Below are positions 12,039 through 25,599 of a stretch of DNA of 64,000 bases, piece after piece. Under the pieces are notes generated by a model. The model searched no databases. It was given only the letters and a program-made list of their open reading frames with translations, and had not been told where the DNA came from. Position numbers and translations under genes: made by a program. How positions within the stretch are numbered: the stretch's first letter is position 1; each line of letters starts with the position of its first letter. Source of the stretch: Aselliscus stoliczkanus (Eukaryota; Chordata; Mammalia; Chiroptera; Hipposideridae); assembly GCA_033961575.1 (NCBI GenBank), contig CM066736.1:78888852-78952851 (forward strand), read 5' to 3'.

Positions 12039-13179
12039 GTAAGTACCACACTTAGTGTCATCTTCGAACATCATGCCAGGTTTGCAAAACTGGAATTCCA
12101 CAAAACTTGGCAAAGCCCTATACTTGCAACTTCATGTTTGTTAAGCCTGTGGAAATACTTCAGAGAGATCCTGTGTTTTACTCCCTGGTTGCCTTACAGG
12201 GCCTTACGTTGTGTTTTGAAGGTGAGACACCCTGATGAGTTGGCAGGGCCACGGTAATGGAAAGACTTAATAATATATATTGTGGATAGTGTGGTTACAA
12301 TAAATTAGGGGCAACACATTTTTAATGGCTAATTCTTAAGCCCCTAAAGCATGATAGCTCTCATTCCATAATATTCTCTCTTCCTAGTTGAAATCTATAT
12401 AGTAGCAGAAAAGAGAGGCCGGCAAAATAGACCCAAGATAGCATTCTGCCTCTTCCTAGGGGAGAAGATCTTGCACTTGAATGGTGAAATTATGATCCTT
12501 AATCACTATCATTATAGTTCTTAACCTTTACCTGAATTTATGTTGGTAGGGAAGCCAGAGAAAACTGTAAGTCACTATGGCAGTAGAGATGAGATAGAGG
12601 TGGGGGTTTCTAGGATAAAAACTGTGAGATTCTGTGCTGTTACATATGTCCCCAGGTTTTCTCCTCTTCTTAATAGGTCAACAAGAACCTTATCTAAGGT
12701 TTTGTCTGTGCAGACTAGATTTAGAAGCAATTCATTTTTTTGATGTGAGTTTAAGGGACAGTTTTGTTGACTTCAGTAAGTTTGTTCGTTCTGAAATTTT
12801 GAGGTTGGAAACTCAGAATGTCTTCAGAACCTGCCATTAATTAGTACTAGAGTCTTAAGCAAGTCATTTTAGATGAAGATGTTCCTCTCGAGAGAAATTT
12901 AAAGGTTAAATAATTTGTTACCTGCTCATTACATTAGCTATTGCTTTTCTTAATGATGATTCTAAAATGACTTGCTCCAAAATATGGGTGTTTTGTTTTT
13001 TTCAAGCAGGCAGTAAGATGAGATCACTCTTACCTTAGGATATGAAAGAGTTTGAACTTTGCAAGTTTTTCTAACTGGATGAATTTAGAAAGATCAGCCT
13101 GATGCTCTGAGAGCCCCTTCATGAAGGATATATATGGTGAAAGTCAAAGAGAGAAAAGGGAGAAAGCACAACTTGCTTT

Positions 13180-13800
13180 CAACTCAAGAAATATGTATTG
13201 AGTGACTTCAATATGTGCAAGACACCTTGTAAGGTAATAGGTGGGATGCAGAGGATATACAATCATGGCCTCCATTGGAAGAAAGACCAATTCAGATATA
13301 TAAATAGCAGCAATATGTGGCAGAATAAGAGGGATGTATATGCCAGGGGAGGGTAAAAATAAATGTCCTTTGGGCATGCAAAGGAAGGGGGTATCATCTG
13401 TCTTTAGAAGATCAAAAAATCTTTATGCAGAAGGTGGCATTTGAATTTTACCTTGAAGAATGTGTGAGATTTCAATATCAGAGATGGGATAGGAGACAGA
13501 AATTGTAGTAGCTGGTACAATGGAACAAAGATGGAGATGTTGGCAAGAACAGGCTTTGTTTGAAGACCATAGGTCATGTGTAAGAGGGATTTGAAATGGA
13601 TGAATCTTGTAAGAATGGTGAAAGAGAAAGTTAATGTTCAATATAATACTGGCGATGGAGAACATTTAAGCAAAAGGACTGCAGGATCAGAGCTGGATTT
13701 CTCAGTGTATAAAATATATAGAGACAGGGGCAGGAGACCCAGTCAGGAGGGGTTTTCAATTGCCCAAAAGGGAGGTGAGATAGGGTAGAGGAATAGAAAA
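13180..13800 (+). repeat. Ancient interspersed repeat, family uncertain
   Basis: Phrases such as 'gtattgagtgacttcaatat', 'cagaaggtggcatttgaatt' and 'aaggactgcaggatcagagc' recall a high-copy ancient mammalian repeat also seen at 19900-20520 and 54085-54260. I cannot assign the family without a search. Confidence 0.45.
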
Positions 13801-14245
13801 GAAAGGCCTGAGTTCTTAGCCTTTCAGGGATGATAGTACAGCATATTTTGGGATTAAAGTGTTATACAAGAACTTGTTGCTAGGAACCTTCTGCTTTTGA
13901 TGGTTAGATATTAATTATGTGAAAAGAACGTGAGCGCTGCAATTAGAAAGCTAACATTTTTATTTCAATAGAAAATTAATCATCATTCTGAAAAAGTGTG
14001 TGCTGAGTCTTTCCTCCAATTCCTCTCTTCACCTAATTATACTAACAGGGTTTACAGATACAACTATTATTACATCTCTCTAGTCGTAAAGGTCACGACT
14101 ATGCCTGTACATATTGAATGCAAACAAACAGCAGCTCTCCGCCACCTCCCCCCCCAGGAGGACAAGAAAATCCTGGGCATGTAGCGAAGCCTTTCTATTT
14201 TTAATGGAACTGTAGCATGACACATTGAAGCACCCACATAACAGG

Positions 14246-14280
14246 TTGCTTTTCTTCTCTTTTCTTTTTTCACCCCTTAG
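14246..14280 (+). promoter_or_regulatory. DLG2: 3' splice site of exon B
   Basis: About 30 nt of nearly pure pyrimidine followed by CCCCTTAG. This is a strong polypyrimidine tract and contrasts with the weak donor of the same exon. Confidence 0.85.
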
Positions 14281-14419
14281 CTTATTCTCCACCGATGGAA
14301 AACCATCTACTTTCTGGCAACAATGGCACTTTAGAATATAAAACCACCCTGCCGCCCATCTCTCCGGGAAGGTACTCACCAATTCCAAAGCACATGCTTG
14401 TTGAAGATGATTACACCAG
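14281..14419 (+). CDS. DLG2: DLG2 exon B: PDZ2-PDZ3 linker (internal exon)
   Basis: Second DLG2 exon, 139 nt, phase 1 in and phase 2 out. The last T of exon A plus CT here makes Ser. Translation then runs YSPPMENHLLSGNNGTLEYK ... SPGRYSPIPKHMLVEDDYT, ending in AG, the first two bases of an Arg codon completed by exon C. This is the proline- and serine-rich flexible linker between PDZ2 and PDZ3, with no catalytic or folded domain. The acceptor is strong, with a long pyrimidine tract at 14246-14277 and TTAG at 14277-14280. The donor AG|GTCAGA at 14420 departs from consensus at +3 to +6. It follows exon A by 2.2 kb. Reading frame is continuous across both junctions and no disabling mutation is seen. 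Confidence 0.96.
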
Positions 14420-14664
14420 GTCAGATATACTTGTTGGTTAATTGGGTTTGTGACCATTGCCAGGAGGAAATTGCTTTTGTCTAAGGTGTCAGCTGTTGCT
14501 TTGAGGCTGAAACTTCTGAGCACCTTTCAAACTTTGTACTAGAGTCTTGCTTTCAGTAGAAATCTGCAAATACTTGGAAATATGTGTCATGATTCTCTGT
14601 TAGGAAGCAGAACCACAAATTCTTTGTGGAGAAATAGTAATATATACTTACCTATCACTTTGCA

Positions 14665-14835
14665 ATTTTTTAAGGCTTTCAATATCTCACTCTATTTGAG
14701 CTTTATAGTTGTATTGTAACATTATTATTTGAGGGGAGAAGGTGGTGCTGAGGTTCAAAAAGAAAGAATTAATACACCAATATTACATATCTGATGAATG
14801 GAAGAGTCAGGACTGAAACTCTTGTCTTTGGTCTC
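14665..14835 (+). repeat. Degraded MIR-like repeat
   Basis: Weak resemblance to MIR: 'ggctttcaatatctcactct', 'gaatggaagagtcaggactg'. Confidence 0.4.
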
Positions 14836-15224
14836 TAAATTCCAGTTCTTGCCACCAATAAACCACCCACAATTTGGTGGAATTGGGAAGTCAGTCAACC
14901 CCCCATCCAGTGCAATAACTGCAAGTGGAAAAGAAAGGAATGAAATTAACTACAAATGGTTTGAATTTATTATATCCTATTAATCCCAAAAGGGAAGAGA
15001 GCAGGGATTTAGAACAGGGCACAGAATCACATTGCTAATCCCACAAAGTAAAACCACATATTTAGCCAGCATGCTTCTGAAAAAGTCAGGCCTGACAGTT
15101 CACAGAGAAGATCAATTTAGTTTACTTAATCATCACTACTAAGGATTCAATAAATGTTGGATAATTGTTAAATTAATGAATGAATGGATGGATCAATAAT
15201 AAGAAATGTACTTTTTTTTTTCTT

Positions 15225-15640
15225 TTTTATCTTTAAATGTTTTTTTGTTTTTCCCAAAGTAATATGTGCTCATTGCATTTCATTAAATAACACAAAGATA
15301 TTCAAGAAACAAACTCTTCCCCAAAATCTCTCCACGGCACCAGTCTTGAGGTTCCGAATGTGACATTCTGGCATGAACTTTTCATCCCTTATTTATGTTC
15401 ATACAAACCTGTACAAATGCATACTCAGATATAGGTGGAACTCAACAAATGTTTTTACAAAATAAATTTGTAATTTACTCACTGCTATAAACTTGCTTTT
15501 TTCAGTGAATGATAGATACTTTTACCTAAAGTGAGATTACATATAGATAGGCACACTTTTTTTCTGAATGTGTTTGTGTGTAAAAATCCTAGAGATGAAC
15601 CCTTTTGATTTTATATTATTCTGACACTCTAAATGAAGTT
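15225..15640 (-). mobile_element. Old L1M fragment (minus)
   Basis: 'gtaatatgtgctcattgcat', 'agtgagattacatatagata' and related phrases match antisense ends of old mammalian L1M elements. No coding frame. Confidence 0.45.
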
Positions 15641-16124
15641 ATTTGTCAGCCTTTTAAGAAGTAAAGGAGGCTTCTAGCCGTTTAACAAATTTCCTCACTG
15701 GTACTCATGCATGCTTTGGTCTTTTCATTCCTTTGCTGTTTCTTTTTAAATGATTAAGCATTTCAATTAATCTTACAATTGCAGGTTTGCTGAAGTAGCT
15801 TGTTACATATTTAGCCAATGAATGGGGTGTTGAGATGCTGGAAATGAGCATCTGTGGTGTAAATCAAATACAAACTTACCCCTGTGCTAAAACGTCTAAT
15901 CACTATGTTCTTAATTGAAATTAAGGCGATGGCTGCAGTAAAGAAATCCTCATGGCTCTCTAAAAAATTGTGTAAATATAGGCATCTCTATTCTCCTGAA
16001 CAATGATCTATTTGCTCTTACCCTATCTGTAATATTTAATATGATTTTAATCCAAAAATATTTTATCTTACTGGGCCTCATAGTGAATTAATACTTATTA
16101 AATTCCTTTCGAAATCCACATCCT

Positions 16125-16325
16125 TTGCTAACTCTTTTATTTACACTATCCATTTAATCCTCCCAAAAACACAGAAAGAAGGGCTTTCATCTGCATCGTA
16201 GAGATGTAGAAATTAAAACTGAAATTGAAGAAATTGTAGAAATTGAAAGCGATGTTAAGGAACTTGCTTATGGTCACACAGCTTTTAAGTAGAAAAACGG
16301 AGTGCCCAGCCAGCTTTAAAATCCT
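16125..16325 (+). repeat. MIR SINE
   Basis: 'actatccatttaatcctccc', 'tggtcacacagcttttaagt'. Confidence 0.72.
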
Positions 16326-16439
16326 GGCTTGCAAGAAACATTTTAATTTTCTCATTTTAAAAATGAAAACTGCTCATTGTAGAAATATGTGGCTAGAAAA
16401 GGACCTAAACGTTTGGTGAGCTCTAAAGATAACTATAAT

Positions 16440-16665
16440 CGGGTTAAGACCTACTTCTACGACTGACTGTGTGATGCTGGGCAAATCATTTACCCACTGT
16501 AGACCTCAGTTTCTTCATCTGTACTATGGGAATAGTAATCACACCTACTTCAATAGGTTGTTGTAATGATCAAATAAGATAACACATGCAAACAACTTAT
16601 GACAGTGCCTAACACATAAGGAATATTGTTATCTATTGACTATACCTATGCTTATTCTAGTTCTT
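16440..16665 (-). repeat. MIR SINE (minus)
   Basis: 'cctcagtttcttcatctgta', 'cagtgcctaacacataagga'. It follows the sense MIR at 16125 in the opposite orientation. Confidence 0.78.
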
Positions 16666-17836
16666 AATCCACCTAAGATGTCACGGGGAATATTTTAGAT
16701 GGTATCCCAGGAAAAGAGTCCATTTCTTTTTACAGTTATATGCCTCAGTATCTTATTTCTTGGTCCTCTTCCGCACTGATTTTCTGGTAGAATAATCTCA
16801 CCTATAATTGCATAATATCCTGAATGGCTGGTACCTGGCAAATATGTGAAATAAATTATATCAGATTACACACACACACCTTTCCCCCTCTCTCACCACT
16901 GCTGTGTCCTTTCACAGGTGCTCCGTGCTGTAGGTATTTTCTCAGAGGTATTTGTTCAGAGGCAAATTTGCTGCCTCGTTCATAAATATTTATTAATTCT
17001 TCCTATTAGACAGTAGGCACTGCACTAGGAATGCAAAACTGAATGAGAAAAAAAAGTCTCTAAGAACTATCAAATTGCAACAAAAAATATATTTAAACCA
17101 TTGGATCCCCAGTACCTGTTCTCTGATCATACAGACCCCCTCCATGAAGTTTTCCATAAAGCCTAATCTATTACTTTTTTTTTCTTTTATCCTGAGATTT
17201 TAGATGTTGGTGTCAAATGCCATTTCTTTTGTGGTGGTCAATGGCAGGTCCTTATTTTATTATATCCTTCCTTAGAAAAATTAAAAGTTGGCAACACTTT
17301 TAAATGTAAATGGTCTGTAAAATCCCAATGTGAAAGAACTAATAACAAGCAAACAACATTAGATCATTCTATGAAGTCCTCTCATGTAGCCCTAGCAGAG
17401 TTCCCCAGCACCACAGAAGGCACTTAGCAATTATTCGTAAGTGAATTTGAGCTTAATGTGAATGTCATAGGAACAGCCTAAGTCATCAGGGAAAGTTTTA
17501 AAGAGGAGTTAACTCTGGAGTTTGAACTCAAAAAATGGTATAGGCATTCTTCAGAGAGCCAAGAGATGCGAAAAGGCTCCTATGGTAGGAGAGAGCACAC
17601 GCATACTCAAGGAGGAATATGAAATAGAATAAAACGAAAGCTACTATTATAGTTGGAAATGTAAGGCTTATAAAGAAAAATGGTACCTACCTTTACATTA
17701 TCTTTATATTCCTATCCTTTCTCTCCTATGCAAACTAGTTGTAAGATTACATATACATAGAGTAGTTAAAACCCAAAGATTACTACTGTGTACTATAAAC
17801 ACTAAGTGCTTCAATGTATATTATTGATGCTATATT

Positions 17837-17844
17837 GTGTATGT

Positions 17845-17906
<62 letters not shown>

Positions 17907-17908
17907 GT
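17837..17908. repeat. (TG)n-(TA)n compound microsatellite
   Basis: TG repeat to about 17884, then about 11 TA units. Abuts a short SINE on its 3' side. Confidence 0.95.
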
Positions 17909-17925
17909 AAATTCTTTTTTTTTAA

Positions 17926-18034
17926 GTTTTTTTTTTTTTTTGAGGGTAGTGTCACTGGCCCTCATACGTGGGACCGAACCGGGGCCTCTGGCTTCCCAAG
18001 CCAGTGCTTAACCACCACACCACTTGGCCGGCCC
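17926..18034 (-). repeat. Short tRNA-head SINE (minus)
   Basis: Poly-T, GAGGGTAGTGTCACTGGCCC, head to GGCCGGCCC. One C is missing in the B-box region (GGGACCGAACCGGGG). The T-tract next to the TA repeat obscures a target duplication. Confidence 0.86.
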
Positions 18035-18194
18035 ACTTATTCTTAATTTTTACAGATAACAAAAAATGAGTTTAAGGTGTTCCTTCATATCATACAACAA
18101 AAAAATGGCAGAATCAAAATTTGAATTCCAGTCACCTGTCTTCATAGGCCTCATCCCCACACCCCTATCCCATCTCATGCAGTTTCTTTCCATA

Positions 18195-18400
18195 GAGAAA
18201 TGTTGGACTAAGAGGACCAGACTTGTATCAGGAAACTGGGTTCTAATCCTGGTCCTACCACTTACTATCTAGATGACCCTGGACAAGTTGCTTAGTATCT
18301 CAGAATATTAATCTTCCTGATCTCCTAATGGAATTGTGAGGTTTCCATGTGATAATATGTGTGAAAGTTGTCATCTTTAGATGGCCATATAAAATCACTA
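18195..18400 (-). repeat. MIR SINE (minus)
   Basis: 'gggttctaatcctggtccta', 'gaccctggacaagttgctta'. Confidence 0.7.
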
Positions 18401-19904
18401 TTTAATATTAAAATTAATAAAGTATTAGTAGCTCATATTTGAGACCTACTTTGTATTTTCCTAAAATTGTAAATCAAGGGAATTAATTTATAATGCTGGG
18501 ACTTAGGTTGATGGGGAAACATTTCAGTGAAAATGGGAATCTTCAATAACCTATAAAATCATATTAAATTGGCAGTCTTTGATTCCATATGCTCATAATA
18601 TCTTACACTGTTGTAAGAAGTATTTCTCTATTTTCTTGATTCATATTCACTTTTGTTGGAAAATGTCATAAGGATTTTTAAAAGAATTTTTATTATAGTA
18701 ACTTAGCTGGATGTTTTAAAAAAATCTCTTTCTTACTATTTAAGGAAATGTATACCTGAGTAAACTAGGAAATTTTGTTTTCCCATTAATTTAAAGAAAG
18801 GGAACATAAGCAGAAAGCCCTTGGGGAAAATTTTCTTAATAGAAAGCCTATTGAGTCCCTCATAAATCAAAATCATTGTGATATAAATACTCTGATCTTT
18901 GATTTTTGGAAAAGAAAGCTATTATAATGATGCTGAGATGGTTTTCTGGTACAAGGAATTATAGATTATCATAGTTGGAAGGGCCATAAATGAATCTAGA
19001 GTCTAATCTTCTTCCATTTGGTGGGTAAGGAACACAAGGCTCATCATGATTTGTTAGCTATCTCTATGCCCATAATAACGAGTAAGACATAGAATCATAT
19101 TTAGGACCCATGGTTTCAGACACCCAATCCAGTGTTTTTTCTATTCCTCTAAACTGATGTTCACTTTTTTTTTTCTTCTTGGGTGGAATAAGAAGCTAAC
19201 AATTACAAAAAAACTACAATCAGTCAATAGTCATCAATGAGCAGTGCCCACATTGTATATTACCTAAAGCTATAGATTCCACCTCCACTGGGCCAAGTCT
19301 TCCCTGATCACTCACAAGAGATACAAACCACACCTTCTCACCATCTTGCTAAATATTCACAGGATATACAAACAAATCATCAGCACTAAAATGACACACA
19401 TACACACAAAAAGAAATTGGGGATGCAAAGTAAACCTTCCCTTTCAAGATATGGAAACAATTTTCAAGTTATAAATATGATAAATGTCATTAATAAAAGT
19501 CAAGGACCTAAACTATAGCTGTGAGTGATATATTTCCCAGTGAAGGAAACCAAGTTCACCTGGCCCTGAAACTTAGTATACCCAGGTGTCTTTGTGACTG
19601 GCTGTATATAATGTCCCCTCACATAATTTGGTTTATCATAATGCAAAAGCTAAATAAAGTCTCAGAAAAGATTTCTTGTCTCCAGAAACTTTCAAGGACC
19701 AACCAAATTGTGACTCTGATATTTACCAGTTTGACTCCCTTATTTACTAAATAGATATGAACCCACTAGACTAGTCTGCCTCCACTCTGTTCTCCCCAAA
19801 TTATAGAACAGTAGCGTCCTGGATATAGTATCTGAAATGTATTCCGTTTTTTTTTTTTTTTTGCTCTTTCTTTCATTCACTTTTTATACTTACTAATTCC
19901 ATGA

Positions 19905-20520
19905 CTATTCAGTTTCTACATTGTGCCAAGCACAATTATCAGCAACAACATTACAATGGAGAACAAGCCAGATAAGATTCTTGTCCTCATGGGGTTTATA
20001 CTCTAATATATTGAATGACAGCTGTATGGATAAATGAGGTAAGTTCAGATAGTGATAAGTGCTATAAAAAAAACTAAGGATAACACAATAGACAGTGACT
20101 GGTGAAGAGAACAACATTGAGTAGGATAACCAAAATGTTATCCTACTTTGAGGTTATCTCTCTCTGGGGAGATAGCATATGAACTGAGACGTGAATAAAA
20201 AAGTAGTGATATAAAGATCAGAGAAAGAGCATTCCAGGAAGAGGGAATAGAAAGACCAAAATCACTGAGGCAGGAATAAGTTTAGCATGTTTCTGGAACA
20301 TAAGGAAGTCCAGCTTGGCTGGAAAGAAATGAGCTAATGGAAGCACGACAGAAAATTAAGTTGGAGGAGTCAGGAGCCAGAGGACATAAGACTTCGTAGG
20401 TAATGATGAAAAAGTATGGGTTTAATTTAAAATGCATTGAGAATCTATTAAAGAATGCTAACCAGGAGAATGAAATGATCTGATTTATGTTTTTTAAAAA
20501 AACCTTCTGACTCCTGTGTG
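19905..20520 (+). repeat. Ancient interspersed repeat, family uncertain
   Basis: 'tcctcatggggtttatactc', 'gagaaagagcattccaggaa', 'aaaatcactgaggcaggaat', 'gaatgaaatgatctgattta': a high-copy old mammalian repeat that I cannot name with certainty. The overlapping 123-codon minus frame (20282-20653) is chance. Confidence 0.55.
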
Positions 20521-21439
20521 GCATAGAGGGTCCTTGAAGAAAAAGAGAGACATTATGGCAGCTGGAGGAGACTGGAGAAGGGGCAGCAGTGGAAAGAGGA
20601 ATGGAGGGATCTGAGCTACACTTTAGAGCTATATTCAACAGCCAGTATCCCATAAGAGTACCAGCTCTGCCTCAGTCAGGTTTATGTACTATTGACCATT
20701 TGTACACTTTTTATCACCTATGGGATAATCTTTCAGGAACAAAACAAGTGTTTGTTATGGTTACTGATTTTTTTTTCCCCTTTGGTGTTTAACTTTGTGG
20801 ATCAGAACTGGTTAGAGACTAAGCCACCTACTGTTGCTCAAATGTTTCTACCACATGCCCTTCGGCCTTGAAAAATCAAATTGTTCTCGGTGGGCTCTGG
20901 AGTAGAACATGAAGCTTTCTTACTAAGCATGAAACATGAAATCTTGTGTGTTCTCCTAAAAGCTTGGGAAGTGAGCTATCCTTGTTTTCTTCAATGTAAA
21001 CACATTTTGTTACAAATTAACTTATTTTTAACCAAAATCTTAAAGTGAAGTTGACACACCAGGTAGGCTTTTTCTGGGAATGCTCAGTCCCTGTCAAATA
21101 CCACAAATGGCATGTGAGTGCCCAAGTTTGAGAAGCACTGAGCTAAATTACATGAACTTGTCAGTTATTAATTATGTGTTTTAGAAACAGCCTCTTAATA
21201 ATTGTTCAAGGTTTAGGTCACCATTAGGAATAGGTTCTCAAAGGACCTTCCATCAGATTAAAGTCTGGCCGTGTTCTAGACTCCCTTCTGTTTAGCTTGT
21301 ATTTGATGACTTGATCATTTCCAGATAAACTGGAAGTTCCTTCTGACACAGGAAAAAAATATTTTCTTATACGCCTTTAACTTACAAAAGAACTGGGTGT
21401 GCCCTACACAGATAAGGGACCCTGCTCTAGAATTAGGAT

Positions 21440-21690
21440 CAGTAGAGCAGTAAATAGGTATGTGGGTCCTAGAGCCACCCAACTCAGGGTCCCACCTTAA
21501 TCACTTCCTCACTGTGTGTAACTTGGGTATGTTATGTAACTGCCCTTTGCCTCAGTTTTCTCATTTATAAAAAGGATCAGAATAATACTTTCTACCTCAT
21601 AGGTTTATTGTGACAATAAACTGAATTAATACATGTGAAGTGCTTGGATAAAAGTAGGGACTCAATAAATGTTAGCTGTTATCACTATTA
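21440..21690 (-). repeat. MIR SINE (minus)
   Basis: 'tgcctcagttttctcattta', 'gggactcaataaatgttagc'. Relatively well preserved. Confidence 0.82.
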
Positions 21691-22731
21691 TTTAAAGCAA
21701 GAATTTAAGATGAACTAAAGTCATTTTTTGGTAACTATTCTCCATGGAATGGAAATATAGCCAATAACACTATGCAGCTGCTCAAAAGTCATCTTTAGTA
21801 CGTATACATTTTTTCCAGCATATTTATCTTACAGGGCACATTAGAACATTTTATTACATAAAGTCATTATAGTCTGAATACTTTATTAAGGATCTTTATT
21901 TTTATGACTACAACGAATATCTAGTACTACCTGCCTTGACAATCTAATATAGGAACCAAATTTGATTAAAACAGAAAAAGAGTCTATCAGTCTGGCCTCT
22001 GTGGCTAAATACAATTTTCCTCTGGATGAGTTTTTGGTTTTGCCCTATTGTATTCATAGTTGCTCTCAACAACTATCACTATGTAGCTTTTCCCTTTAAA
22101 AAAAAAAATCCTGTAAAACATGGCATCAGACTCCTCACAGCTTTTATAAAGTGCATTACAAAGCAAACAGATCAAAGATTTATCAGCAGTTTCTCAGATC
22201 TCTCTGTTTTTCCCTGTGGTTGCATGCCTGGTTTCTCCAGTGAAGAGCCTGGTACTCTGATGCCTGTTTTGAAGCAGAGAATAGTAATGGGAAGGGGCTA
22301 GAAGGGCAAGACGAGCTGGAGGCTATACCATTAAGTGGAAGCTATACCATTGATGGTAGCTCCACTTTTGGGTTTACTTACATAAACTGTGAGGCATGAC
22401 AGATAGAGCTATCTATCCCTGTGAGAAACAGAGTGGGTATGCTAATGGGGAAGCTGACACATCTTAATTAAAGGAAGCTATCCAAGGATGTATTGGAAAA
22501 CAAGGTGAGCTGCCGTTTGCCATGAAACAGTAATGGGTATTTTAAAACTGTCTTTTACAGATATGTATCATTTCCTGTGTACCTCATGACATAAACACAC
22601 AACACTAAGCCTTATAATTTTAGGAAGACAGATATTGTACATCTAAAACTATTGTTATTTAATCAATGCTGCATTATGTTTTAATAGAATGAGTTTATCC
22701 TTAGTTTCAGGGGTGGTTGAAGAAAAAAAAA

Positions 22732-22749
22732 GGGGGGGTGGGGAGGGGG
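22732..22749 (+). other. G-quadruplex-forming run
   Basis: G7-T-G4-A-G5 directly after A9: enough G-tracts with one-base loops for an intramolecular G-quadruplex, on the DLG2 sense strand. Confidence 0.6.
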
Positions 22750-23559
22750 TTAAATAATGAGCAATGGAAAATTTTGTAGGGACCACTGTAGAAGCAATAA
22801 AGTATTAATTGACCCCTGTCCCCTTACATTGCAAATTAATGACTCACCAACACAATGTGCTGCTCATTTCTGACCCTTATCTGTATGATATTGAAATAGG
22901 CTATATATTATGACTCAAGACAAGTAGACATGGCCTCCTTTCCTGAGAGCTTATTTTCATATCCATATAACAATAAAGTAATAGTAGACAGAAGATGGAT
23001 GATTCCTAATTGTCTACATGTGGAAGTGTAATTTGAAAATTACTTATGACAGCATGGTAATCCCTGAGTGACTTCCTGCTATCTCCTACACCATTCGCTG
23101 CTATGGGTGAGGTTACAATTGACATTAATGATCACCTTAACAAAATATAAGAAAACTATGGAATACAATTATTACATTCCAAAGACTTATATTCTTATAT
23201 ATTGCAAACTTATAAATTTCATAAGTTTTAAGTGGCATTATTTATTTTTTGCTTCCAGGTAATTTGATTAATCTAGATAATGAAGCAAGCTATATCTGAG
23301 TAAAAAACATTTTGAAAATATTGCCTTTGTTCACTTGCCCCTGACAACCTTTTCAATATTTATCTCCATATCTATTACTTGCCCTTTTTGCCTTATACCC
23401 CTCTACAATTATTTCTTTCCAATAATTTCTATCTTATTTTATTATTTTACCTAATTGTAAAGTAGTATCTATTTGTAGAAAAGTTATAAAGAAACAAAAA
23501 TATAAATAAAAATAAATAAGAATTACTATTTTACCACAGAAAGATAATCATTATTAATA

Positions 23560-23900
23560 TTTGTTACATTTTTGAGGGGTTTTTTTCTATGTCTATATAA
23601 TCGTTTATAAAACTTGGACTATGCTATGTATAATGGATTTTTTCTTTTTTAAGTTAACATTGTAACGAGAATTTTCTCATGTTTTCTCTTCAAAAACATA
23701 ATTTTAGTAGCTGTATAATATAGAGGAACCATAATTTACTTAACTACATACCTATTGTTGGACATTTAGGTTGTCTCTAGGGTTTTCTTATTATAGATAA
23801 TGCTTGTACAATCATTCTGACTCCATCCCTTGATTATATATTTCTCTAAGATAAATGCCTAGATCCCACTGCCTAATCAACACCTCAGTTGTTGCCTTAT
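23560..23900 (-). mobile_element. Old L1M fragment (minus)
   Basis: 'cctattgttggacatttagg' and 'agataaatgcctagatccc' match the antisense of old L1M 3' regions. Noncoding. Confidence 0.55.
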
Positions 23901-25599
23901 AGACATCACACATTTAACATTTCCAAAAATAAATTCTTGATGTTTGTCCTCAACCTTCCCTCCCATAGGAAAACATGATGATCTATAATTAAGAGAAAAA
24001 TTAACCAAGAGAAAAAGACTAACAAATGACAGAGATGATGGAACTGGAAGACAAGATTTTAGAAGCTATAAAAATACGTGAATCTCTCAAAAAAGTAGGA
24101 AAAGAAATATAAATGAAAAGGAGAGAAATGGAAGATATGAAATAAACCCAGACTAAACATTTGAGTGAAAATAAAGTGCAGTGGAAATTAGTATCACAAG
24201 AGGCATGGCAGAAGAAAGAATTGTAATCTTTAAGGCATAGAAATATTTAGATGAAACACATGGAGTAAAAAGATTAAAACAACACACAAAACAAATTAAG
24301 GCCTTGTAGTACCAGAAAAAGCAGACTTTGGAGTACCAAATAGACTTTTAAAAAATGTGTTAGAAATATGATAATTTTGATCTGAGAGTCTCAACCAAAC
24401 CCGGAGGTATTAGGAAGAGAGGAACGTAATAAAAACAGGTTTCTTGGTAGGTCGAATGCAAGCCAGAGGACAGTAGAGCAATGTATTTAAACTACTGGGG
24501 GACTGACACTAGAATTTGTGGCCTGCGCAACAGCAGAGTGGAGCTGTTACTATAAGGATAACAAAACCATGGAGAGGTTGGGCACAAACATCAGGAGTTT
24601 GTTTTTGGAAATGTTGAATTCACGATGTCCATAAGGAAATCAGGTGAGATCCTGATTAAGCAGTGGGGATCTGGTAATTAGCAAAGCTGGGATCTGAGCA
24701 CAGTCTGGCTCCAGAATCCATATCTTTGACCACATTATTAAAGGTCATGCAGTGGTATATAATATCAGGAATCAAACACTCCAAAGTCTGGCTCTTTGTG
24801 CTGCAATACCTGAGTAGCATTATTAGCTTTAAGATTTCTGGAATCTCCTCAGTGCTTCAAGTTAGCCTGTTTTTTCTTTTGTCCATACAGTTAGATTTGG
24901 TTTTATATCATTACCTCCTCTCATCGACACTTCTACCCTGTACAGGGGAGGCAATCAGCTTTTCCCAGGAAGCAGTGAGGCTTCCTGGATGGTGCACTTT
25001 CAGGCAAGGGTTCAGGCCCTAATGCCTAAATGAACACTTTCAGTCCTTATTGGAAACACTTAGCAGTGCCTGGAAGTGTGTGTGCTTCTGTGCAAACATT
25101 TAAATATCAACCCTCCTTCTAGATGTTTTTAAGATATATTGACCTTGAAGTAGAACAGAGTGAGTTCTTTCTCATGGAGACTGCGTCCTAATGGAAATGC
25201 TGTCAACTGACCCATTGGAGCCCGATATTTTGTTTTATGTTTTTCTTTTTTTCCTCCCCTAATCTTTTTCAAAAGTCTCATTTACCACCTTGAGACAGCA
25301 GATGAAGGCAGAATGAAACAGCTGAAATAACTGTGATAGCCAGAGATTTCAAAGCCAATCATATGAGGCTGTGCTCTGAATTTATAGTAGTATTATAGTA
25401 TTAGTAAGTCCTTATAGCTGCTTAGTACTGCATGAAAATTGTCTAATTCTCATTTAGTTCCTGTAACAGCATGCAAAATGAGCAGAGAAATGTTGTTATA
25501 CCTGTTTAACAAGCTGAGAATCTGAGATGATAGAGTCTATAATTTCCTCTACAACCAGTATTAAAAAAATTGCAAATCCAGTAGCCAGAATCCAGAAAC

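Larger units (their letters stand above)
12039..14280 (+). other. DLG2: DLG2 intron between exons A and B (2.2 kb)
   Basis: GT at 12039 and AG at 14280. 12050-13170 is unique AT-rich sequence with nothing recognised. About 13180-13800 resembles an ancient interspersed repeat. The last 40 bases are a strong pyrimidine-rich acceptor. No young SINE or L1 insertion is present, unlike the two larger introns. Confidence 0.9.

Noticed and set aside
14080..14523. 147-codon minus frame across DLG2 exon B.
   Set aside because: It is the antisense shadow of a genuine exon and its flanks. The + strand has matching splice sites and phases.
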